From: Variovorax sp. WDL1 | Lineage (GTDB): Bacteria > Pseudomonadota > Gammaproteobacteria > Burkholderiales > Burkholderiaceae_C | Assembly: GCF_001541225.1 (NCBI RefSeq) | Contig: NZ_LMTS01000110.1 | Location: 32,895-74,538 of the forward strand | Reading direction: 5' to 3' | Length of the DNA: 41,644 nucleotides | Part shown: in pieces, positions 25,803 through 31,843 of the stretch | Layout of the letters: each line of letters starts with the position of its first letter | Position numbering within the stretch: the stretch's first letter is position 1 | Notes under the pieces: model-generated | The model's database searches: none | Told to the model about the DNA's origin: nothing | What the model saw: only the letters and a program-made list of their open reading frames with translations | Program-made: the position numbers and the translations under genes

Positions 25803-26996
25803 TTACGACTGCGTCATCGCGGAGCGAATCGCGGCGACCAGGTCGGCCGGGGGCATGCCCGCGAACCGCCCATGCTGCGCTGCAGGTCTCGAATAGCGGT
25901 CGTTCAGCTTTGAAAGCATCTCTTTTCTCATCGCGATACCGGTCCTGCTGGTTGGCACGACCTGGCTCCAGTCCAATAGGCAGCCCTGCCGCAAGTGTTC
26001 CAGCGCCGGCGGCCAGGTGCGAGGGAGAAGGTCTGAAAGCTCGATGACGAATTCCCAGGGAGGGCTGTGGCAGGTGAACAGATACAGCAGGGCCATCAGG
26101 TGTGAAGCGACCGGGTTCGTTGTCTTCCACGCACGTGATGCCACCAGCAGACCGCAACTTTGCTCGGGCTCCAAGGTCTTGACGTACTCCACCATGTGCT
26201 CGAACGACGTCTTCGTCCACAACGCGATCACGGCGCTCGGAAGGCCTGCAGGCGTCGCCTTTGTCGGGTGTTCAGCATCGCGGTTGACTTGCCGCCTCAG
26301 GCGCTTCCGGATGAGGTCCTCATCGAAGGTCTGGACTTGCAGCGGGCGCGGCAATGGGCGTTCGGGACAAGGGAGAGGCAGTGGGGGCGTCATTGTGGAG
26401 CGATACAGGTTGGCCAGGTCCTCCAGCGACATGGTGCCCGCGAATGGAATTCCCGCCCCTTCACTTCCGGAGTACGGCAATCGAACCCGCTTGGGAGGCG
26501 GAAGTTGCTGCAGCTCGACCTCGCCTTCGTTCGCGCGCAAAGTCCTGGATCCACCGAAATCGACACGATCCTCTTCATCTGATGAAGAATCGGAATCGGC
26601 AGGGACAAGCGGGGTGCCATAAGGGTCCGGCATGACCCATTGCCCAGGCCCGCGCTGCATTGCTGCAAGATGGCTGCCCGCCGTATTCCAGTGGTGTGGG
26701 CCTCGCTGGAATGGTTCGGCCGCATGGGTGTGCACCCCATGCAACTGCGACGGAAGAACGGTATTGCCTGCGGGCAGAGCAGGCTGGAATCCGATGCCCA
26801 CCGACACGACCTGCCGGACGTTGGGCATAGGGGTCGGGCGGAGATGCCCCTGACTGACAACAGGCGCCTCAATGCCATGGTGGCTCTGGCTCTGATGGAA
26901 GATCCGGACCTCCCCTTGCTCAAGGGGTTGAATGCGGTCGTGACCAGAGACCAATAGCTGCTGGCGGATGTCGGCTTTACTCTTTGGAATGCTCAT
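25803..26996 (-). CDS. Putative T3SS effector with NLS-like motif
   Basis: This 397-residue protein has no recognised family. Residues 20-130 are low-complexity and rich in His, Gln and Pro. An acidic Ser/Asp/Glu tract (133-146) follows, then PPPKRVRLP (167-174 or so), which resembles the c-Myc nuclear localisation signal PAAKRVKLD and fits K-K/R-x-K/R. A second proline-rich stretch (about 203-219) and a basic IRKRLRRQVNR (229-239) precede a compact helical domain (about 250-395). The acidic and Pro-rich organisation parallels the large effector at 18220. The start ATG at 26996 is taken as the first one past the FHA gene; its Shine-Dalgarno is weak. A chaperone-like gene follows. Export and nuclear targeting are inferences. 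Confidence 0.6.
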   Translation of the reverse strand: MSIPKSKADIRQQLLVSGHDRIQPLEQGEVRIFHQSQSHHGIEAPVVSQGHLRPTPMPNVRQVVSVGIGFQPALPAGNTVLPSQLHGVHTHAAEPFQRGPHHWNTAGSHLAAMQRGPGQWVMPDPYGTPLVPADSDSSSDEEDRVDFGGSRTLRANEGEVELQQLPPPKRVRLPYSGSEGAGIPFAGTMSLEDLANLYRSTMTPPLPLPCPERPLPRPLQVQTFDEDLIRKRLRRQVNRDAEHPTKATPAGLPSAVIALWTKTSFEHMVEYVKTLEPEQSCGLLVASRAWKTTNPVASHLMALLYLFTCHSPPWEFVIELSDLLPRTWPPALEHLRQGCLLDWSQVVPTSRTGIAMRKEMLSKLNDRYSRPAAQHGRFAGMPPADLVAAIRSAMTQS

Positions 26997-27144
26997 GGGG
27001 TCTCGATCGGCCAGGAAGAAGCTGGAGCCTCGATGCAGCCATCCTGCGATCTCTGAGGTTGTTGTTCCCCTGGGTAACGCTCGACGCTTCGCGGTTCCAG
27101 CCCCCCCGCCAGCGGAAGCTGCTCGCTCCCGCCCTCCCCTCGAA

Positions 27145-27585
27145 TCAACGACGGTGCGCCACTGCCGCGCCGCGGGTGCTCGTCCTGCTGCGCCGGAAGA
27201 ATGCCGCCCAGTCGCTGCGCTCCCGCGCAACTTGCCAGTCATGCAGGTCGTCCGCCCGCGTCACCAGCCGCAACGCATCGGCGCTGGGCAGCGCCTTCGA
27301 GCTGTAGAGAAAGCGCAGCTGGCACTCGCCCATGGCGATCGCATCGCCGTTTTGCAGCGCATGCTCCCAGATGCGCTCGCTGTTGACGAAGGTGCCGTTG
27401 AAGCTCTCCAGGTCGGTCAGCACGAAGCGGTCGCCGCTCCAGTGGATGGTGGCGTGGCGCCGGCTCACGCCCAGGCTGTCGATCTGCACGCCGCACTCGG
27501 GGTCCCGTCCGATGGTGGTGACCCGGCCCTCGATATTGACTTGCCTCACGCTGCCGTGCCGGGCGAGGATGATGAGTCTGGACAT
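27145..27585 (-). CDS. FHA-domain protein
   Basis: This 146-residue protein has an N-terminal forkhead-associated domain (about 1-95) with the conserved TTIGRDPECGVQI, SRRHATIHW and FNGTFVNSERI motifs that bind phosphothreonine peptides. After the domain is a short basic tail (RRSRTSTRGAAVAHRR) with no recognisable function. FHA proteins serve in kinase signalling and in secretion systems, and the SctD ring protein also has an FHA-like domain. It lies upstream of the putative effector on the same strand, with about 148 bases between them. An AT-rich stretch at 27665-27690 could hold its promoter. Confidence 0.85.
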   Translation of the reverse strand: MSRLIILARHGSVRQVNIEGRVTTIGRDPECGVQIDSLGVSRRHATIHWSGDRFVLTDLESFNGTFVNSERIWEHALQNGDAIAMGECQLRFLYSSKALPSADALRLVTRADDLHDWQVARERSDWAAFFRRSRTSTRGAAVAHRR

Positions 27586-27714
27586 GGTTTTGATGCTCGC
27601 TGATTGATTGGAACTGAGTGCTTTTCGGCTCAGTCCTGCGCTTCTTGAAGGGCGTTCAGCAAACAGGCGTATTAAAAAATACTCACTCCTGTCGGCGACT
27701 TGCGCGCGACGCTT

Positions 27715-28515
27715 TCAAGCGCTCGCGCTCGGCCAGGTCTCGTAGCGCTGCGCCTGCTGGGGCGGGCGTTCCTTGTCTTCGGCCTTGGCCGCCAAGCGCC
27801 TCTCGGTCATCCAGGCGACCACGATCTGGACGTAGGCCTGCCGCCAGGTCTTCTTCGACATCGCGTGGTCGACGCCGGCCATCAGGCGGTGGGTCACGGA
27901 CCTCGCGTACCTGAAGGCGGCCAGGTAGTTCTCGATGACCGGGTGCGGCACGATGGTGTCGTTCTCCGACTCGACGATGAGCACGTCGCCGAAGAAGTCT
28001 TCGCAGGCGGCCAGCGCGCGGTTCTTCTCGGGTTCGATGGTGGTCTGGCGGTACAGGGTCAGGTCGTCGCCGTTGAGCCGCCGCTTCGGCTGTTCCCAGT
28101 TCTCGTCGCGGTAGATGGCGGGCACGCGCAGGCCCAGCCAGCGCACCGGGCGCAGCGAGGTCAGCACGGCCGCGAGGTAGCCGCCGTAGCTGCTCCCGAT
28201 AACGGCGACGGCCTGGGGGTCCACCGCGGGATGGCCGACCAGCGTGTCATAGGCGGCAAGCACGTCGCGCAGGTTGTCCTCGCGGGTGACGGCCTCGCGC
28301 TGCGAGACGTGGCGGGCGTGGCCGCGCAGGTCGAAGGTCAGGCAGATGCAACCCAGGGCCGCGAGTTCGTGGGCCAATGCGATGTCCTGCTGCTGACTGC
28401 CGTCCCAGCCGTGCACCAGCAGCACGCCGGGCACCATGGTCGACGGCGCAACCAGCGTGCCGGCGATGTGCACGCCGTCTACGGGGATGTCGATCAGTGC
28501 ATGTCGGGTGGGCAT
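27715..28515 (-). CDS. Alpha/beta-fold hydrolase (dienelactone-hydrolase-like)
   Basis: This 266-residue enzyme has VHGWDGS (oxyanion-hole region, about 34-40), a nucleophile elbow GSSYGG with S109, a probable acid D186 (ESENDTIVP) and a catalytic His H217 (GVDHAMS). This is a complete triad of the alpha/beta hydrolase fold, closest in appearance to acyl-peptidase or dienelactone-hydrolase-like esterases. No signal peptide is seen. I chose the ATG at 28515 (MPTRHALIDIPV); the frame upstream lies inside the long palindrome. The substrate is unknown. Confidence 0.86.
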   Translation of the reverse strand: MPTRHALIDIPVDGVHIAGTLVAPSTMVPGVLLVHGWDGSQQQDIALAHELAALGCICLTFDLRGHARHVSQREAVTREDNLRDVLAAYDTLVGHPAVDPQAVAVIGSSYGGYLAAVLTSLRPVRWLGLRVPAIYRDENWEQPKRRLNGDDLTLYRQTTIEPEKNRALAACEDFFGDVLIVESENDTIVPHPVIENYLAAFRYARSVTHRLMAGVDHAMSKKTWRQAYVQIVVAWMTERRLAAKAEDKERPPQQAQRYETWPSASA

Positions 28516-28677
28516 CACAAGCTGTGAATGAATGCGGCGTGCCCGAGCAGCCTGCCCAGCTGCGGCCAATCGAGGCGCAAAGCGCAGCCGTAGCTCACGC
28601 TACGGCGAGCATTTGCAACGAAGAGTGGGCGTGCCTGGGCAGGAGGAGCGGGCATGGCGGGTTCGTTCACAGCTTGT
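28516..28677. repeat. Long imperfect palindrome filling an intergenic region
   Basis: The outer arms ACAAGCTGTGAATGAA (28517-28532) and TTCGTTCACAGCTTGT (28662-28677) are complementary at 15 of 16 positions. Inside, CCTGCCCAGC pairs approximately with the GCCTGGGCAGG near 28634, and the centre is a perfect 8-base stem GCCGTAGC/GCTACGGC with a TCAC loop (28587-28606). The element fills the whole gap between the hydrolase start and the DUF3182 stop, whose stop codon it touches. It could be a dispersed palindromic element or a large terminator for the DUF3182 gene. Confidence 0.7.
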
Positions 28678-29852
28678 CAGGGTTCGACCACGGTGTACTT
28701 CGTGATCGGGCCGACACTGGCATCCACGCCGCTGAAGTACACGCACGCATTGGGCGGCGGCACGACGCCGTCGCCGTAGATCTCGAAGCAGGAGGCGTTG
28801 ACCGCACGGCGCTCCGGCTGCTCCTCGAACACCTCGAGCGCCGCTATTTCAGCGCCGCTTGCACCGCCCACGCGCCAGGACTGCTCCAGCACGCCGGAGC
28901 ACCAGCGCCCTGCGCTGCTCTCGCCCTGCGCCACGTCGTAGTTGATGCGCGAGGCGAAGAAGCCCGGGAATGCCGCGACGACCGCGCGGTGCAGGCTGCG
29001 CGCCTGCTCCACGGCGAGGCGGATCTCCTCGGGAAAGCTCAGCGCCAGCAGTGCATCGAAGTCGCCCCGCGCCACCGTGAGGTCCGAGCCGCCGTAGACC
29101 TTCTGGCCGTGGTTGTCCGTCGTCATGCGCTGCCAGCCGTAGTAGCTCGCAATGGCCCGGCCCACGTGCACCTGGCCGACGCTGTAGGTCACGGGCTGCT
29201 CCAGGTTCTCTTCGAGCACCAGCCCGTGCTCGGCGATTTCCGGTGCATCCATGGCCTCGATGCATGCCTCCAGTGCCTGCCGGTCGCGCACCACCTGCTG
29301 CCCACGGCCGCCGGTCGCGCGCACGGGCTTGACGCGCACGGCGCCCTGTTCCAGCAGGCGCATGCCGGCTCGGCTCGCGTCCTCGCGGGCAAACACCGAG
29401 AAGCCCCGCAGCACCGCATGCGCGACTTGGCCGGAGAAGCCATGGCTCCATCCCGGCGGGGCCGCGGCGGCCGGATCGATCAGCGGGTGCACGAGCGCCT
29501 TGGTAAGCACGAAGGGATGAGGCACCACGCCGCCGAACAGGGCGTGATGGCCCTCGATGCCGAGCGCACTGGGCAGCGCATCACCCACCAGCGTATCGCT
29601 GGGCACGAAGTACACCGGCGCTGGATAGGTGCGCGCGCTGTCGTACTCGCCCTCGAAGCGAGACTTCTTGAGCCGGGCCAGCCGCCAGGCGATCTGCGCG
29701 CGGGTCGCGCGCTCGTGCTCGCTGGCGTATGCATGGTGGTCCGCCGTCAGCGCGACCACGGTCCCTTCGAGGCCGAGCTCGGCGAGCTCGGCCCCTTCAC
29801 CGGCGAGTGTCTGGCCTCCGCCGGGCAGCGCGCTGAAGATGGGTGTGTCCAT
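28677..29852 (-). CDS. DUF3182 family protein (ATP-grasp-like)
   Basis: This is a 391-residue protein of the DUF3182 family, recognised from PAPVYFVPSDTLVG, HALFGGVVPHPFVLTKAL and KPVRATGGRGQQVVRD. The GGRGQ loop and the later ENLEQPVTYSVGQV region resemble an ATP-grasp fold, which would imply an ATP-dependent ligase-type reaction, but the substrates are unknown. I chose the ATG at 29852; an in-frame ATG at 29891 would add 13 residues, and neither has a clear Shine-Dalgarno. It stands alone between the palindrome and the divergent small protein gene. Confidence 0.82.
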   Translation of the reverse strand: MDTPIFSALPGGGQTLAGEGAELAELGLEGTVVALTADHHAYASEHERATRAQIAWRLARLKKSRFEGEYDSARTYPAPVYFVPSDTLVGDALPSALGIEGHHALFGGVVPHPFVLTKALVHPLIDPAAAAPPGWSHGFSGQVAHAVLRGFSVFAREDASRAGMRLLEQGAVRVKPVRATGGRGQQVVRDRQALEACIEAMDAPEIAEHGLVLEENLEQPVTYSVGQVHVGRAIASYYGWQRMTTDNHGQKVYGGSDLTVARGDFDALLALSFPEEIRLAVEQARSLHRAVVAAFPGFFASRINYDVAQGESSAGRWCSGVLEQSWRVGGASGAEIAALEVFEEQPERRAVNASCFEIYGDGVVPPPNACVYFSGVDASVGPITKYTVVEP

Positions 29853-30003
29853 GGGACCATGCTGTGCGATTGAACGGCGGAGATCAACCATTGCCGCACT
29901 GCTGGCGGCGTTTTCCTACACGCCCACCCGGCAACGGCAGGGTGAAAGCACGCAGCGGCCGGCGCTAGATGGACGCATGTCCACCCACTGGCAAGGAGTC
30001 TCC

Positions 30004-30192
30004 ATGTCGAACTCGCAGAATGACCGCAAGGGCCAGACCGAGCACAACAAGGCCGGTCAACAGGCCGCCACGCAGCGCAACGAGCCCAAGCGCACGCCCG
30101 AGAGCCGCAACGACCGGGAGAGCCAGGTCGGCTCGAGCAACCAGTCGCAGGCGCGCCGAGGGTCCGCGGGCGGAGGCCACACTGGCAAATAG
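30004..30192 (+). CDS. Small very hydrophilic protein
   Basis: This 62-residue protein is rich in Asn, Gln, Arg, Ser and Gly with no hydrophobic segment, so it is probably intrinsically disordered. The start ATG has a strong AAGGAG 5 bases upstream, which supports a real gene. The composition is like that of small stress-associated hydrophilic proteins, but no known motif is present. It converges with fliA and ends before a hairpin. Confidence 0.65.
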   Translation: MSNSQNDRKGQTEHNKAGQQAATQRNEPKRTPESRNDRESQVGSSNQSQARRGSAGGGHTGK

Positions 30193-30198
30193 CAAGAT

Positions 30199-30217
30199 CG
30201 GTCACAGCATGTGACCG
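30199..30217. terminator. Hairpin between small gene and fliA, possible bidirectional terminator
   Basis: A perfect 8-base inverted repeat CGGTCACA/TGTGACCG with a 3-base loop lies between the stops of two convergent genes (30192 and 30233). There is no T run, so efficiency is uncertain. Confidence 0.5.
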
Positions 30218-30232
30218 CGCGCCGGGCGAGCG

Positions 30233-30973
30233 CTACAGCAGGTCCTTGAGCTTCGCCCTCAGCCGGCCGATGGCCTGGCTGTGCAGCTGGCACACGCGCG
30301 ACTGGCTGACCTCGAGGATGGCGCCGATCTCGCGCAGGTTGAGCTCCTCCTCGTAGTAGAGGTTGAGCAGCAGCCGGTCGCGCTCGGGGAGCTCGGCGAT
30401 GGCGGCCACCAGCTGGTGGCGGAAGCCGCTCTCCATCAACTGCGCCAGCGGGTCGTCGCCCGCGCCGCCACGCTCGCCGCGCGCCTGGCTCGCATGGCGA
30501 TCCAGGAAGGGACTGTCGCCCTCGCCGTCCTGCGCGAAATCCTCGACATAGAGCAGCTGGCAGCCCTGGATCTCCTGCAGCAGCCCCTGGTAGGCCTCCA
30601 GGGTCATCTTCAGTTCCTTGGCGATCTCACCCTCGGTGGGCGCGCGGCCCAGCAGGTGCTCCAGCGCCTGGATGGCGGCCTCGACCTTGCGCGCCGACTG
30701 GCGCAGGCCGCGCGAGCCCCAGTCGTTGGCGCGCAGCTCGTCGAGCATGGCGCCGCGGATGCGCTGGCTGGCGAAGGTCTCGAACTGGGCGCCGCGGTTG
30801 TCCTGGTAGCGCGTCGACGCATCGAGCAGGCCGATCATGCCGGCCTGGATGAGGTCGTCGAGCTCCACGCTGGCAGGCAGCTTGGCCAGCATCTGCAGCG
30901 CCATGCGCCGCACCATCGGCTGGTGCTGCTTGAGCAGATGGGACTTTTCAATGGTTCCCTGTGCGGTGTACAC
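30233..30973 (-). CDS. fliA: Flagellar sigma factor FliA (sigma-28)
   Basis: This 246-residue sigma factor directs RNA polymerase to late flagellar and chemotaxis genes. Region 2 is recognisable in LIQAGMIGLLDASTRY and FETFASQRIRGAMLDELR. Region 3 has the ARKVEAAIQALEHLLGR block, and region 4 has ELPERDRLLLNLYYEEELNL with the HTH segment REIGAILEVSQSRVCQLHSQ. It is the last gene of the leftward flhB-flhA-flhF-flhG-fliA unit, starting 33 bases after flhG. The length is usual. Confidence 0.96.
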   Translation of the reverse strand: MYTAQGTIEKSHLLKQHQPMVRRMALQMLAKLPASVELDDLIQAGMIGLLDASTRYQDNRGAQFETFASQRIRGAMLDELRANDWGSRGLRQSARKVEAAIQALEHLLGRAPTEGEIAKELKMTLEAYQGLLQEIQGCQLLYVEDFAQDGEGDSPFLDRHASQARGERGGAGDDPLAQLMESGFRHQLVAAIAELPERDRLLLNLYYEEELNLREIGAILEVSQSRVCQLHSQAIGRLRAKLKDLL

Positions 30974-31006
30974 GGTCGTTCTTCTCCTTCTCCGGGTGCC
31001 GCGGCC

Positions 31007-31843
31007 TCAGCAGGCCTCGGCGGTGTTCGTGCCCTGCGCCCTGGGCACAGGTTGCGGTGCGAGGCTTGCGCCCGGGCGCCAGGGCCATTGCCCCATCTCG
31101 TCGGCGATGCGGCGGAAGTCCTCCGCCGCCGGGCTGGCGGGATAGGCCTCGACCACGGTGCGACCCAGCCGCCCGGCATCTGCCGCGTGCGTCTCGGCAC
31201 GCACCCACCCGGCCGGCTGCAGCGAGACCGCGAGGTAGCGGCTGCCGGCCTGGGCCAGGTTGTGCGCCACCTGCTGCGCCGCCCCGGGCTGGGCCACGCC
31301 GTTGACCAGGAAGCGCAGCTGGCGCAGCGCATGCGCGTAGTGCAGCCGCTTGATGCCCGCGTAGGTGGCGGTGATGGATGCCGCGTGCGGCTGCATCACC
31401 AGCACCAGCTCATCGGCGGCCTGCGCGAGCGCGGAGAGACGGCCCTCGCCGTCCAGCGCGGCGTCGACCAGGATCACGTCGCCGTCCCACAGCGTGCGTG
31501 GGTCAGGACTTCCCGCCGGCGTGCGCGGCACGGCCGGCAGCACGTAGACGCCGCAGGGCGCGCGCGCAGCCGCACCCTGCAGGGTGAGGCGGCGGTTGGC
31601 CACATCGGCCAGCGTGCCCAGCGGATCGACGGACCAGGCCGCCGCGACGGTGCCCGCCTGCGTGCCATGCTCGTCCAGCAGCAGCACCTCCCTGCCCTGG
31701 TACGCCAGGGCAGCGCCCAGGTTCATCGCGACGGTGGTGACGCCCAGCCCGCGCCCCATGCTCGCGAAGGCGAACACACGGGTGCGCGTCTGCGCCAGCA
31801 GGCGGCGCAGCCCGTCGGCCTGGTCCATGACCAATCTGCTCAC
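31007..31843 (-). CDS. flhG: MinD-like ATPase FlhG/FleN
   Basis: This 278-residue ParA/MinD-family protein normally limits flagellar number together with FlhF. The N-terminus has the DQADGLRRLLA helix typical of FlhG, which activates the FlhF GTPase. The P-loop position reads ASMGRGLGVTTVAMNLG (about 28-43), without the signature lysines of the deviant Walker A motif, so ATP hydrolysis may be lost or altered. LLLDEHG and VDAALDGEG follow where Walker A' and B-like regions are expected. The GTG start at 31843 overlaps the flhF stop in GTGA; an ATG at 31828 is the alternative. It is placed between flhF and fliA as usual. Confidence 0.88.
   Translation of the reverse strand: MSRLVMDQADGLRRLLAQTRTRVFAFASMGRGLGVTTVAMNLGAALAYQGREVLLLDEHGTQAGTVAAAWSVDPLGTLADVANRRLTLQGAAARAPCGVYVLPAVPRTPAGSPDPRTLWDGDVILVDAALDGEGRLSALAQAADELVLVMQPHAASITATYAGIKRLHYAHALRQLRFLVNGVAQPGAAQQVAHNLAQAGSRYLAVSLQPAGWVRAETHAADAGRLGRTVVEAYPASPAAEDFRRIADEMGQWPWRPGASLAPQPVPRAQGTNTAEAC

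Noticed and set aside
27000..27242. N-terminal extension of the 397-residue putative effector
   Set aside because: The sequence overlaps the 3' end of the FHA gene and is Arg/Gly/Ala-rich shadow translation. The ATG at 26996 is preferred.
27625..27692. Short inverted repeats upstream of the FHA gene as an island attachment site
   Set aside because: They do not match the tRNA-Thr 3' end and are too short to support an att site.
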